In this document: positions 32,750 through 45,140 of the stretch, one piece after another
Numbering within the stretch: position 1 is the first letter of the stretch
Layout: the number at the start of each line of letters is the position of its first letter
Assembly: GCF_030272615.1 (NCBI RefSeq)
Contig: NC_081413.1
Span: 450,226,538 to 450,290,537 of the forward strand
From: Cryptomeria japonica
Lineage: Eukaryota > Streptophyta > Pinopsida > Cupressales > Cupressaceae
Length of the DNA: 64,000 nt
Direction of reading: 5' to 3'
Notes under the pieces: generated by a model
The model's input: the letters and a program-made list of their open reading frames with translations, nothing else
The model's database searches: none
What the model was told of the DNA's origin: nothing
Position numbers and translations under genes: made by a program

Positions 32750-34232
32750 TTTTGCCTGTCTTTGAAGCGAGGTGTGATGACGTGTTGATTTAAAGAATAA
32801 TCTCATTTTGATGATGGTATTGATTTGATAGGATGCCCCAACTCTGGATTGCTAAATTCTGGTATGATGATGCCCCCTTGGGAGATCAATTGAGATAATT
32901 GATCTTTGGAGTTTTGCGAGATTGATATCCCAATAGATTTGATTTGATTTCTGCAACTGTGGTTTGATGAAAATGTGAGTTCTTTGATTAGCTTGATTGC
33001 TTAGATTGGTAAGATTGAAAAATATTGATTGATTAGATTCAGTCTGGTTTCAGGAAGGATTCATCCTGTATAAGACAACGATGATCAAAGCATCTGGTTT
33101 CAGGAAGGATATCATGATAGATATGAGTCATTCTAATTGCGTATACACTTGTGGTGATGCTTTGATGATTCCCGAGATAGATTTAACCTTGGATAAAAGG
33201 AGCTTGTAGGCTAAAATGAAAATGAAATGCAAAGCTATGACCGAACCAGTCATTGGATTATTTTGCATTTTTTTTGTCATCATTGAGCTTTTGAAATGTG
33301 GGAAGTGAGTGCAAACATCGATGGTATAATTAAACCATGATGACCTGAGCACTACTTTCCTGGATTTTGATATAGCAAGTTAACACAAGCATCTAGGTAT
33401 AATTAAACTGAGATGACTTGAGTGTTGCTTGCGTAAAATAGGCAGTATTAATCATTTCAATACGCAAATCAGAAATGTCTTCAATGATATTCTGATGATC
33501 ATGTCCCAAGACAAATTTGCACATATTAATGATTAATTTTCAGACAATAGATAAGAAAAATATCATGTTTCTTCCTTGTTCCTCTAGTTAATGACATTCT
33601 GGAGTTACTCAGAAATCATGATAGCGAAAAGCAATATAGAAAAATTGAACAATCATGTTACAATCATTATTCAAAAAGATATTATCCACTGAAAAGTATG
33701 TGATGTGCTTAGATTGATTTTGTAATAGCTTTATAGTTGATAGTTTGATCTTGTGTTCAACGTTGGATGTGTCTCAATTTTCGCTTGATAAGAGTTGTCT
33801 AACTGTTTGTTCTACTTGTTTGATTTAGCTCAAAATGATCAAAGTTTTGCCCCCAGATAAGTGCAGGATTTTGCCCCAAGCTTAGAAACAAAGTTGTTAT
33901 GATATATCCAATGATCCAAACCATGGAAAGAAACCACCTGGGATGCTTGTGTATGTATAAAGCTTTCATGATGATCAGCGTTGATGGAAGAATGAATGCA
34001 AGTGGAAAAAATGCATGAACTAATAGATGGAAGAGCTAGCTGATAGATAGCGCCTGTTTGCCAGGTTTTCACTATCTGTTTTTATTGCACTTTTTCTTTT
34101 TTTTTTTTCATTTTCTTCTTTTTCACTTTTTAGGATTTTTCTGCTTTTTCCCTTTTTTTTTTCATTTTTTCTGATTTTTCACTATTTTTGATTTTTCTGA
34201 TTTTTCATTGTTTTTTTTTTTTTTCTGATTTT
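32750..34232 (-). other. Tat-M 3' UTR
   Basis: Non-coding. Near the LTR it has a purine-rich tract (ACAGGCAAAA on the - strand) and matches the 3' end of the non-autonomous element. Near the integrase it has a poly-T/C low-complexity stretch (34,080-34,230 as read on +) and the hairpin listed next. No antisense PMD gene is present here, unlike Tat-1. Confidence 0.7.
34039..34076 (-). other. Conserved hairpin motif after the Tat-M integrase stop
   Basis: On the - strand: outer stem AGATAG/CTATCT, inner stem CCTG-GCAAA-CAGG. TGAAAA lies between the stems on the 5' side and CG on the 3' side. It lies about 160 nt after the integrase stop. The Tat-1 equivalent at 4,223-4,258 has different paired bases in both stems. 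Confidence 0.65.
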
Positions 34233-35594
34233 TCAAACATAGAACTTCTTCAGGTGCATGCTATTGATAGGTTCTTCAAGCTGATCTCCATCTTGTGTTG
34301 ATAACTAATATGCTCCTAACCCAAATACTATTGTGACTACAAACAGACCTAACCAGTTTGGTTCAAATTTTCCTTTCTTTTCTCGATCTGCCTAGTTGTG
34401 TGGATTTTCCTTTAGCACTAGTTCTCCAACTTGTAAGATTTGGGATTTAACCTTATGATTATAGCTCTAGCACATTCTTTGTTGATATACCTTTAGATGA
34501 TCAAAGGCATTGTGTCTGCGTTCATAGATCAGTTCTAACTCTTGTAGTCTAGATACTCTTTGTTCTTCATCTGGGATGAGACCTTTTAGTGATACACGTA
34601 GAGAAGGTATCTCTACTTTGATTGGCAATATGGCTTTTGATCCATATACAAGAGAGAAAGGTGTGGCACCTGTTGGTGTGCAGATACTAGTGTGGTAAGC
34701 CCATAGAGTAGGGTTTAGTTGAATATGCCAATCTTTCCCGGCATCGTTCACTATCTTTTTAAGGATTTTTAGAATAGTTTTGTTAGATGCTTCTGCCTGC
34801 CCATTTCCTTGTGGGTAATATGGTGTGGAGAATATGTGTTAGATTTTTAACTTCTCACATAGCTCTTGTACATCCTGATTCTTGAATGGTCACCCATTAT
34901 TAGTGATAATGGTCATTTGTATTCCATAGCGACAGATGATATAGTTCAAGATAAATGCAACAATTTGTTTTCCTATGATGTTGATGAGAGGTACAACTTC
35001 AATCCATTTTGTGAGATATTCAGTAGCTACCAGGATGAATTTGTGTCAATTAGATGAGGAAGGATTTATCTTTCCTACTAGATCAAGTCCCCATTGACAA
35101 AAAGGCCAAGATGTTCCTAAAGCATGTAGTTCTTGTGCTAGTGCATGGATCAAATTCCCATGGATTTGACATTGTTTGCATCTTCTTCCTATCTTAAAAG
35201 AATCTTGTTCCATAGTTGGCTAATAGTATCCCAAGCATATGATTTTTTTTGAAAGGGTAAGACCACTTGAATGAGTGCCACAAATGTCATTATGGACTTC
35301 ATGTAAAGCCTTCTCAGATTCTTCTTGTTCGAGACATCTTAAGAGAGTACCGTCTAGACCTCATTTATACAGGGTATTTGCGACGAGAGTAAAATGTGAG
35401 GATTGGCGAATAAAATTTCTCTTTTGGTTCTTTGATAAGTCAGGAGGTAGGATATTATCTTTCAAGTATGTGTAAGTTTGGCCATAGCAAGAGGAATCGT
35501 GTCCAATAAGTTGACATATGGTTTGGGAATTAGGACAATTATATGCGGGATGAAACAACTCTTCAACCAGGAATTCATAACGCTGTTGATTTTC
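34233..35594 (-). pseudogene. Tat-M integrase
   Basis: Zinc-binding part with HNDICGTHSSG and CKQCQIHG. Core: WGLDLVGKINPSSSN, TKWIEVVPL, TIITNNG then PFKNQDVQEL, and FSTPYYPQGNGQAEASNKTI (catalytic Glu kept). C-terminal: TLWAYHTSICTPTGATPFSL, VYGSKAILPIKVEIPSL, GELVLKEN, KFEPNWLGLFVV, ending MHLKKFYV and a stop at 34,233. About nine in-frame stops: LYK-stop-GLDG is TGA for Arg, LGYY-stop-PTM is TAG for Trp, and GAY-stop-LST is TAG for Gln. Confidence 0.9.
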
Positions 35595-36060
35595 CTATGT
35601 CTGCAATAGAGAAGCAAGTGTAGACATGGTGTCTATTGCTTTGTTGTCATTTCTTGGAATTTGTTCAAAAGTTATTTCTACAAAGTACTTCTTGAAATCA
35701 TCCACCATCTTTTTGTAAGGCATGAGTTTGTCATCTTTGGTTTGATAGTCATCATTGATTTGATTAATGACAAGCTGAGAGTCTCCAAACACTTGAAGTT
35801 GTTTAATATTCCATTCTACAGCCATTTTGATACCTGTTACCAATGCTTCATACTCTCCTATATTGTTTATGCACAGAAAGCTTAATTTGTATGCTTTCAG
35901 GATTGTATGCTCTTGTGGTGTGATGAAAAGAATTCCTGCTCCTGATTCGTGTTGTCTATATGAACCATCAAAGTATAGTTGCCATGTTTTTGTTGTGACT
36001 GTTAGGATATCAGCATCAGGAAATTCAATCTATAGAGGATGATTATCTTGAAGTGGTGTC
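35595..36060 (-). pseudogene. Tat-M second RNase H (aRNH)
   Basis: TWQLYFDGSYRQHESGAGI (Asp), NIGEYEALVTGI (Glu) and VFGDSQLVINQINDDYQTKD (Asp) give the D-E-D set of the archaeal-type RNase H carried by Tat elements. It ends IPRNDNKAIDTMSTLASLL. The last 83 codons are open; the first half is intact in sequence. It parallels 2,254-2,760 in Tat-1. Confidence 0.88.
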
Positions 36061-37400
36061 TCTTCTAGTTGATCTGCGATGACTTGTCCCTTGATAGATT
36101 TTCTATCAACATATTTGATATCAAACTCGCTTAGAATCATGATCCATTTTGCTAGTCATCCTGTCAATGTGGCTTTGTTGAGCAAATACTTCAGAGGATC
36201 AATTTTAGCTATCAACTTGATGGAGTGAGATAGTAGTTAGTGTCATAGTTTTTGAGAAGCAAAAAATACTACCAAGCATGCTTTTTCTGTTGATGAATAG
36301 TTAATCTCATATCCCACTAGTGTTCTGCTGATATATTAGATGGCTCATTCTTTTCCTTCATTATCCTCTTGTGCGAGCAAAACTCCCAATGATGCTTCGG
36401 TAGTTGATACATAGAGTAATAATGGTTTTCCTGGAATTGGTGACATTAGAATAGGTGGTTGCATGAGATATTCCTTGATCTTGTTGAATGCTTCTTCACA
36501 TTGATGGTCCCATTTGAAATTAACATGTTTGTGCAATAGGTGAGTAAATGGTTGACATTTATCTGTTAATTGAGCCACAAATCTTGTGATTGACTGGAGT
36601 CTTCCTTGTAGTGATCTTAACTGACTGATATTCTTGAGAGATGCCATATCCATGATTGCTTCTACCTTAGCTAGATCTACTTTGATTCCTCTTGCTAAAA
36701 CAATGTATCCTAATAGCTTTCCTGAAGTAACACCAAAGGCACATTTCTTAGGGTTTAGCCTTACCTTGTATTGTTCTAACCTGTCAAAGATCTTTTCCAA
36801 TATGTCTATATATTCTTCTATGTTATATAATTTAGCTAATATGTCATCCACATAATCTTCCATGAATGTATACATCATGTCATGAAATATAGTTGTCACA
36901 GCTCTTTGATATGTAGCACCCGCGTTCTCTAATCCAAAAGGCATGACGTTCCAGCAGAAAGTACCCCATGGGCATGTAAAAGCTATCTTTTCTTGATCTT
37001 CGGGTGCTATTTTGATTTGATTGTATCCAGAGAAACCATCCATTAGAGAAAACATGGAGTGTCCTACTGTTAAATCTACAATGATGTCGATGTTAGGCAA
37101 AGGAAAGTCATCCTTTGGACATGCATTATTAAGATCTCTGAAGTTTGTGCATATTCTGATGCTTTTATCTGGTTTTAAAATAGGAACAATGTTAGATACC
37201 CATTAAGGATATGCTATAGGTTTGATCAATCCAACATCTAGTAATTTCGTTAGTTCTACTTTGACTAGAAGAGTGATATGCGGATGCATTTTCCTTAAAT
37301 TCTGTTTGACTAGTTTATCTCTTGGATTAACATTCAAGTGATGCATAATAAGCTCTAGATCTAACCCTGGCATATCTGCATATGACCAAGCCAAATTGAT
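36061..37400 (-). pseudogene. Tat-M reverse transcriptase and first RNase H
   Basis: It begins ADMPGLDLELIMHHL, then KMHPHITLLVKVEL; a stop follows PIAYP. The 251-codon open part has DGFSGYNQIKIAPEDQEK, FCWNVMPFGLENAGATYQ and catalytic FMEDYVDDILAK, then LNPKKCAFGVTSGKLLGYIV. The RNase H starts KPLLLYVSTTEASLGVLLAQ and continues past a stop at 36,345 with ISRTLVGYEINYSSTEKACL and IDPLKYLLNKATLTG. It ends FDIKYVDRKSIKGQ before the aRNH. The order is the normal Ty3/gypsy one. The stops make it inactive, but the RT active site is kept. Confidence 0.92.
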
Positions 37401-38921
37401 TTGCCATCATTTGAAGAATTCCATATATTGTTGCATTTCTACCTCTGATAGAGATGTTGTCGGATGAAGAATCTTTGGTTGCTCTGTTGTGCCAATGTTA
37501 ACTGCTTCTGCTGGTTCGATCAAAATGGATGATCTTTCTTGATAATGCTCAGGTAAAGTGTCAAATCTCCCATCTTCTGGTGCCTCGAGGAGGTTGTCAC
37601 CATTAGATGCGTCCTTTATTTTTACTTTTTCCTAGTCTAATATTGCCAATAAATGGTTTTCAGCATTAGACCTGATATTGTTTTCTTTATTTTCACTTTT
37701 GCGACTAGGAGATTTGGCACCCACTTGACTAGAAGATGCATTGCTGAAATTCCCGGTGAGAGTTGTTATGGGTTTGATTGCATTAAGATATACAGATATG
37801 GCATGGTTGTTTGGAAAGGTATCAATGGTGGTATGTCCTTCATTTTCCCAATCAATAAGCTCAGGGTGGATTAGAGGTAAGGGATCTTCAGGTTGGTATA
37901 TTTCAGGGGTTTCAAGGGTCATGATGGAGGTATCAAAGTTTTCAATATGTGTTTCGATGTCTAGAATGGTACTCTCGTTAGAATGATCTCTTGTAAGAAG
38001 TTCCTGATTATCCTCGGTTAAGTCCAAGCTAGCCAAATGTGATTCTAATTCAAGTGAACTAGTTCTTGACGTTTGTCCTGCATATGTGTGAACTATATCA
38101 ACTTCTATATCTCCTTCAAAACATTTTTCTTCAGCTAATTCTTCAGAGTGATAGGAATCCCATTCCCATTCATTAGAATCTGTATCACTTGCAGCTTGTA
38201 GTCTACAGATTTGGTCATATAGCATTTCTTCCACTTTTTTGGCTATAATTTTCCTTCTTTCATATTCAATCTCCTCAGGACTGAGATTGAGTTTTGTCAA
38301 CTTTTCTATGAGTTCTCCTGAACTTATATTAGCTTCTTTATTATTTTGATTGAGATTTAAGGTTGCTTGAGAGATGTTTTTATTTTGTTTCTCTCCCTGA
38401 TTTGAAGCTTGCTTCTTTTGCCATTTTAGGTTTGTTTGTGCTTGCTGCTTAGCCGATTTTTCTTCCTTTTCAATTGCAAGTTGTTCTTGTCTATTTTCAT
38501 ATTCCTCTTGTTGTGGACTAAAAGATGTGTTTTCTAGTAGATTGACTTGTCCATACCCTAATCCTATTTTGTCAGTTTTCTGCTGAGTATGAGGCTCAAT
38601 AGGTTTTGAGATACCTTCTTTTCTTTTTCCTATAGGTCCTGTTCCAGTGTATCCCATCTTTCGAAGAATGTTGAATCCTTTTCCATATTTTTCTATAGGA
38701 ATTATGACATTGTTGACCTTTTGTTGAACTTCTTCATCTTTGTATAGCCATTGTAGTACATCTCTATCTTCTGTCTCCTCTAATAAGGTTCTAGCACTAA
38801 TAAATGCTCCATCAAATATCAGAAGATGTTTCATAGTTGATTGTTGTTTAGAGCTTGATGGTTTTCCCAAGGATTTAGGAGAAAGGGTAATTGTGATATT
38901 GAGTATTCCCCATTCCATCAA
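37401..38921 (-). pseudogene. Tat-M protease-RT linker with G-patch domain
   Basis: A 429-codon open frame (38,921-37,632) continues in frame past one stop to the RT. Residues about 78-126 form a G-patch: KYGKGFNILRKMGYTGTGP, then GKRKEGI and KIGLGYGQ (38,543-38,690). The remainder is Gln/Asn/Lys-rich and then acidic (SDTDSNEWEWDSYHSEELAE), with helix-rich NLSPEEIEYERRK at about residues 210-225, and no known enzyme fold. It is one segment of the gag-pol polyprotein rather than a separate gene. The overlap with the protease frame end (38,918) suggests a frame change there. Confidence 0.75.
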
Positions 38922-39754
38922 TCTCTTAACTGCATTTGTTTTTCCATACTTGACATAATAGAGGCAAATGATTTTTCTTTGGATTGTATGTTCGAAGATG
39001 TTGCTTCCCTGTTATGCGGAACAATTACTTCCTGAGCCATTTTTAGATTGCTACAATATTGGAATGGATTTGCATCTACAAAGATTGTGATTTCTTGTTC
39101 CCCATAGGGAAATTTGACACATTGATGATAGGTTGATGGGACAGCTTGCAAGTCATGTATCCATGGTCTCCCTAAGAGCACCTTATATGATAGGTCCAAG
39201 TCTAGAACTTGGCATGCTGTGTCTTTTTGTAGAGGTCCCACTCTGATTGGTAGTATCACAATTCCCTTGGAGGAACAACATTCTTCATCATACGATTTTA
39301 TAGTGATCCTTTTCTGGACATCAACTGCATCTTTTGAATATCCTAAGGCACGAACAAGACTCAATGAGCAAATATTTAGGCCAGCTCTACCATCTATTAG
39401 AACACCCTTGACTCACGTTTTGTGAATAAGGAATTCAATATGTAAGGGAGAATTGTGAGGGTTTTCTAAGGACATGTCATCTTCATCAGTGAATGATAAG
39501 CAATGAGGGGTTGTGAGGTATCCCACCATGGTTTGGAATTGATCAATATCAAGATCATTGGATACAGTTGTATCTACTAATGCCAGTTCAAGAATCTCCT
39601 TGTGTGCAGGTGAAAGTTTTAAAAGTTCCAAGATTGATATTTGGGCAGGTGTTTTCTACAATTGTTCCACTAGATTGTATTGTTTTGTTGTAGTGGATGA
39701 TGTGTTTGTTGTAGGACCCGACAAAACAACTTTAGCTTTGCTTCTTGTGATAGC
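38918..39754 (-). pseudogene. Tat-M aspartic protease
   Basis: After KTPAQISILELLKLSPAHKE (39,631 region), a block typical of Tat polyproteins, the active site reads VLIDGRAGLNI (near 39,400); the usual form is a DGG or DGS variant. SYDEECCSSKGIVILPIRVG and DLSYKVLLGRPWIHDLQAVP (the LLGRPW flap-side motif) follow. It ends HQCVKFPYGEQEITI. It would cut the polyprotein. One stop precedes the active site. Confidence 0.8.
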
Positions 39755-41547
39755 CTAAGCATGTTCTTGATTTTGTTTTTCTTTAACTACAATCACATTC
39801 ACCACATTGTCATATGTATGCACGTAGTTTACCTTTGCTTTACCCTTACCATTGTTTGTTGTTGATGACTCACCTTTCTCATAGTTTGGAAGTGGAGTTT
39901 TAAAGGCAGTATGAGATTCATTTGTTGTATGTCCATCCACAATTATTACACCATTATAAATTAAGTCTTGTATGACATGTTTCAACTTTTGACAATTATC
40001 TATGAGATGTCCTTTGTTTTGATGGAAATTGCAATACTGATTATAGTTCCACCAAGGTGGTTTGATTTGAGGTTCGTAGTTCCTTTCTTCTGGTAAATTG
40101 ATCAATTTTTTTGTGAGAAGTGTCTTTAGTGCTGATCCAAGGGGTTCACCAATGTTTGTGAATTGTCTTTGAAAGAAAGTTTTGATAGTTGGTCTTTATT
40201 GATTGTTGTTTTGTTGTGCTACTGCTGAGTGAGTAGATAAATTGAAAATCGGTTGTTTTAGTTTCACATTGTTGTTATCTACTATTCCATCGTTGACGAC
40301 ATTTCAATTTCTATTCCAAAACTTTGGTTTATCATTGTGATTGTTGTTATTATTGTTGTTAGGTGGATGGACTCCTTCTTTGTATATTTTCAACTCACCT
40401 TTTTTTATCATAGCTTCCTCCATTCTGATTCCATTATCAACCATTTTTCCAAAGTTTTGATTTCCTTTCATTTTTAAGTAATAATTCATTTGATCATTTA
40501 AGTTGTCAATGAATATTTCCATTTTTTCATACTTTGGTAATGTGCGAGGATACCATGATGCTAGGCGTCTCCATCATTGTAAGAATGTCATGAAGGGTTC
40601 TCCACTTTTTTGTTTAGTGTTATAGAGGTCTAGCATGGTCACTTCATGTTGTATATTGTAGGAATATTGCGAAACAAACTTATCCACCAACTCTGAAAAT
40701 GATCTTATTCCAGGTGCAAGTTTGGAAAACCACTCCATTACTAGTCCAGTTAAGCTTTTCAGAAATAGTCTCATTAAGTAGGTATCTTCATGTGCAAACT
40801 CCATACTCATGGTACAAAATTCTCTTATATGATCTTGAGGGTTAGAGCTTCCATCATATTTTTCGTATCTCGGAGTTTCAAAACCTATTGGAAATGGTAT
40901 CATGTTTAGATTTCTGTCGAATTGATAAGAACAGATTTCTTGAAGTGAATATTGTCTAACATTTCCTCTTTGCATCTCTTGGATTTGTGTTTGCATTGCT
41001 TGTCGTTGTTGTGTGAGAGTCATGATAGGATTATCGACATGATTTTTTCTTGAATGACCATGATTTTGCGTTCTAGTAGGATCTGGATCTCATCTTGTTT
41101 CATCCCTAGTCCTTCTTGTATTCTCATCGAATTGAATGTTATTCAAAATTTCTACTTCATCTCTTTTGGGGATGTAAGTCTCTTCATTATTTTTGGTGTT
41201 AATAGGGATTGACATGTTATTCATTTTGATACCAAAGATGTCCTCATGTTGTTCGTCATTAGGGGGAGGGTCACTTTTCTTTGTGTCAATTTATTCACAT
41301 CAAAATCTTGGGGAAGTGTAGCACTAGATTTGGCTAACATTAGAAAGTATTTTTCTTTTTCTTCCTCCAACAATTTTTGTATAAATTTGTCGAATTGGGG
41401 ATCTTTCTTGATGTCTCTGATGTTTTGTTCTATTATTTATTTTTCAACTTGTACTTCATTTTCATGTTCCATGGTTATGTTTGTTTCCAATGTTTCAATT
41501 TTCATCTCTGCGATCTTTCGTCTTTGAGCTCTAGTTAGAATGGGCAT
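39755..41547 (-). pseudogene. Tat-M gag
   Basis: It starts at the ATG at 41,547 (MPILTRAQRRKIAEMKIETL). The capsid part is open at 41,023-40,574: FPIGFETPRYEKYDGSSNPQ, HIREFCTMSM, YLMRLFLKSLTGLVMEWFSK, the plant gypsy gag family. A second piece (40,522-40,304) and a third (40,105-39,755) follow. The third has WWNYNQYCNFHQNKGHLIDN and CQKLKHVIQDLI, a Cys-His motif typical of Tat gag. It forms the particle shell and binds RNA. Several stops break it. Confidence 0.85.
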
Positions 41548-42871
41548 ACACGTGTGTTATTTTTTTAAGGATTTGATTGTCCAAAAGGTTGTTTTGGGTA
41601 AGTGAGCAATTGTCAATTTCAAGGTAATAGAGTGATATGACACTAAAAGAAGATTCAAGTGTTTAAAAGTTTGCAAGTTTTCTGATCTTCGGTTTTAGAG
41701 TGCAATGGTGATGATTGATAAGAACCAAGTCCAGTAGGAACGATCTATCGTACAATGTGGGACAAGGTTATCCGGACCAAATGTTTTAGTTTTGTGATAA
41801 AGGATGATTGATCCTGATGAGAAACTATGTTTGAGTGATCAATTTATCAAAGAGGGTGATAGTGCACTTTGAGATGTTTAGATCTTGAACTTGTTGGGGG
41901 TGAGCACTTGGAAATCTTGAGGTGTATATTTTCTAGAGTCTAATTTTGATGGATGATACTTGACCAAGCAAACCAAGCAGACAATCTAAGCATGGATTGA
42001 CTAATAATAGGTGTTTATGCTTACTGCGAATTGATCAGGTAGAAATGATAAATCTGAAATAGGCACGTAAGACACAGTTCTGGACTAACAAATGTAGAGT
42101 TTCGTACGATAGATTATGCAGCATAGGACGACAAGAGATACAAGACATAACGTTAGACTAGTGACTTCATGTGAAAAGCAGTTTTTCGTAAGACATAGAA
42201 CCTTGACTCATACGATAGAAGATCAAGAAATATGATAGGGACTTATGACTCGTACGACAAATATTTGAGTAGTTATAAAAAGTACTTGCTTGTTTGAGTT
42301 TTGATCATAGAATTTTGATGTTTTACTTTGGTTTTCCAGTTTTAAGTGTTTGATTTTGCAATTTAGGGATGAATACACAACAAAACCATGATGTGATAAA
42401 TGACTCTCAATCAAGCTAAACCCTCAGGAAGTTGGCTAAGAATGAAAACCTTTGCTTGCTAACTTAGGTACACACCCAATAGCTAATCAGAATACGGCCA
42501 TTGAGTCTCATGCAATGGATTCTCAACACCATATTATCCGACTCCAAAAGCTAATTGGGGCACGATATGGCAAGTGTCTTGGGATAGTTACTATCTCTCT
42601 TGCACAAAGATTATCACCCTTTCGGAGGTGAATTAGGTAGCTTCTATTTTTATAGTTCTTAGTTAGGAATTTCATTTGAAATTACCCCTTGAAGTCACAC
42701 AAGCATGATTGAGGCCTATAGCCCGATAAGGTACCGAAACAAGCTATAGTCACGTAAATGTGATTGAGATCGTGAGACCCTACAAAATGCCCGATATGAG
42801 AAATATCAAAGAGAAAACTCAAATAATCTCATCCTCTGAGACTTTAATCATCAGAGACCTATTTATTATAG
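41548..42871 (-). other. Tat-M 5' leader, gag-proximal part
   Basis: No gene seen. It contains clustered GTACGA/TCGTA words at 42,060-42,260 similar to those at 44,710-45,060. The leader is long (about 2.4 kb without the solo LTR). Confidence 0.55.
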
Positions 42872-44080
42872 TGTAGCGTCCTAAAATTGTGACACTTGCA
42901 ATTTCGACTGCATTTCGGTCTTCACGATGGCGACGCAACATGCAACCTGAATGGAGACCCCGAAACTTGCTCATGACACTGAAAACTGCATTTTCTTGCA
43001 CCCTGGCCTGAACCTCCTTTGCACCCTACTGTCCCGGGAGGTGGGACCAGAGCGCCCAGCGCCCTGGTCCCTGGGTCCTATTTTGGGCCCGGTCTCTTTT
43101 GGACTTTGGGTCTTTATGTTTGCAAATTGGAAAATTGTCTTTCCTGGTCGGCCTAAGGTTGGGAAAATTAGTCTATCAGCCCTAATTGACAAGTATATAA
43201 ACTACATTTTTCTCTCTCATTTGGATAGACGGATGATGGAAAAAGCGTGGAAACTATACTCAAGCTTTCAAGCATTCAAGCATTCCTTCAAGCAATTGAT
43301 CATTTCAAGTCTCCATTCAAGGCTAAGTGTTGCATTCAAGACAAGGATTCAACCATTGAAGAGGAGATCACTTACAACACATTACATGCTACAACATACA
43401 ACATACAACAAACAACAACATCTATACCTTCGCACATAAGGATACAAACATCCTTACAACAAGGTATTAGTACTTGTTTTACATTACATTTACAACAATT
43501 TCTCATTTCTTGGTTAATTCCAAAACCGGGGTTTGACCTAAAGGCAAACCCCTAATCCCTAACCCCCAATCATCTTCGCTTTTCTGTGTGTAGGTTGCAG
43601 GTACGCGGCTGAAATTGAAGATCTGGAATCCTTGTGCAGAGACGAACAGATCCCCCTTCATTTCGCGGATTTTTCAGAGGACCGTGGCGCTGGGCGCCAT
43701 CGTCCTGACAACTTTTGCTCAAATTTGCAGGACAGCGCCGTATCGACATTTTACTGCTAATTCCAGGTCCACAGCTTCATCCTATATCCCTATCTCAGTT
43801 TATAAGCGAATCTTTGTCACTTTCTATGCATTCCTAGCTTAATTCTTCTATCAACATTCTTTACAAAAGAGGGTAGCCTTGCTGTCTTAACCCTTGAAAC
43901 TCATTTAGCATCCAATCTTGCATTGTGTGGGATTGGATCTTGTGGGTTTCAACCCCTCTTTTGAATGTAAAGTCTCTCCCCTAAGTGAAAACCATCAACC
44001 CTAGTGAATCTCCCTTCTCTCTCCTTGGAGTTGGAAGAGGGGAGAGCAACTAGGGTTCGATCGTGATTTTCCGCTTTACA
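42872..44080 (+). mobile_element. Solo LTR in the Tat-M leader
   Basis: 1,209 bp starting TGTAGCGTCC and ending CGCTTTACA, flanked by perfect 5-bp copies TATAG (42,867-42,871 and 44,081-44,085). It is GC-richer than its surroundings. A TATA box (TATATAAA, 43,194-43,201) sets the + orientation. No primer site, purine tract or second LTR is present, so it is best read as the product of LTR-LTR recombination. The open frame at 42,951-43,439 lies within the LTR and is not called. Confidence 0.85.
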
Positions 44081-44085
44081 TATAG

Positions 44086-45119
44086 TGAGTTGGAATGCTC
44101 AAGTCTAGCTGTACTCACTTGGGTCATTCTCACAGGGTTATTACTTTTTCCCACTGTGACAGGCTCGCTAAAGATATGCACTATTGAAAGCAAATGATGA
44201 GTCTAGCTTTCTGATCACCTAAGAAAGGTGAGAGAATACTCTCCTATCATCAAGACACATAAGACATGTTTGTTCATTTCTTTAAGCCCAAATTGAAGTG
44301 TGGCTAAAAATCTTAAAGATTACACAAAGTTTTGTTGAATCCTTAGGCAACCTGCAAAATAGATCCATTAGTAGTCATGATTTTGTTTTGAATTTGTCTT
44401 TGACAAGCGTATCTTTGAAAAGCATCATGCATAAAAGAGTTAGGCTGCAAACATCTCATAGACATAACAAGATTAGCATTAGTGATCCAAATTATGAAAT
44501 TTAAAAAAAAAATTACATGAAATTTGATCCTAACTTCAGATAGGCATAACTTTTTGCTTGAGACTCAAAATTACAAGCTGTTTACCTTGTTGGAAAGGTC
44601 TCCAAGAGTTCTAGATGAAATTTTCAAAGAGCATGGCTAAAAAATGAACAAAAAGCCTTCAAAAATGTAGATTACTGACATATAGATAAATTTAAAATTT
44701 CTAATTTGCATTTTTTTCAAAAAATCATAGAACCAGAGACTCATACGACATAAATTTGCAATTAGCACGACAAAGGATTAAACTTCGCACAAAGAGCAAA
44801 ACAAACTCGTACAAGACAAAATCAGCCTAGTATGAGTAAACAAATTTCAAAGCAGAAACTCGTACGAAAAGAATTTAGCTATCGTATGATAGTGAAAATA
44901 AACTCTTACGACAGAGGATTAGCATAGTACGAGACAAGAATTTGCAGTTTAAAATATTGTACGATTCAGGATTATGCCTAGTACAAGTCAGGATGAGGTA
45001 TCGTATAAAACTAAAAGGAAGTTTGTATGAGCCAGAAAGGCAAATCGTACGACATTCTGATTCTAATCCGGTAGAGATGAAGTTTGAGGAAGCTTGGGAG
45101 GCTGAAAATGATGAATTCA
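44086..45119 (-). other. Tat-M 5' leader, LTR-proximal part
   Basis: Non-coding. The stretch 44,150-44,300 matches the non-autonomous element at 10,150-10,310 (reverse complement), including AACAAACATGTCTTATGTGT, which supports a common origin of their leaders. Confidence 0.65.
44710..45060 (-). repeat. Clustered TCGTACGA-like words in the Tat-M leader
   Basis: At least ten copies of a word close to ACTCGTACGACA, spaced about 19-30 bp (for example near 44,862, 44,881, 44,907, 44,926, 44,955, 45,048). The core is the near-palindrome TCGTACGA. A second cluster is at 42,060-42,260. The array is irregular, so it may be a decayed minisatellite or a set of binding sites. Confidence 0.6.
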
Positions 45120-45120
45120 G

Positions 45121-45140
45121 CCCCATGGTGGGTGCCAAAA
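45121..45140 (-). other. Primer-binding site of Tat-M
   Basis: The - strand reads TTTTGGCACCCACCATGGGG directly after the 5' LTR end, matching the site at 9,460 but for a few bases. Confidence 0.8.

Noticed and set aside
32750-34232. An envelope-like or extra gene after Tat-M integrase
   Set aside because: No long open frame, signal peptide or membrane segment is present; the region is non-coding and low complexity.
42951-43439. 162-codon open frame
   Set aside because: It lies wholly inside a solo LTR and covers its TATA box; no known domain.
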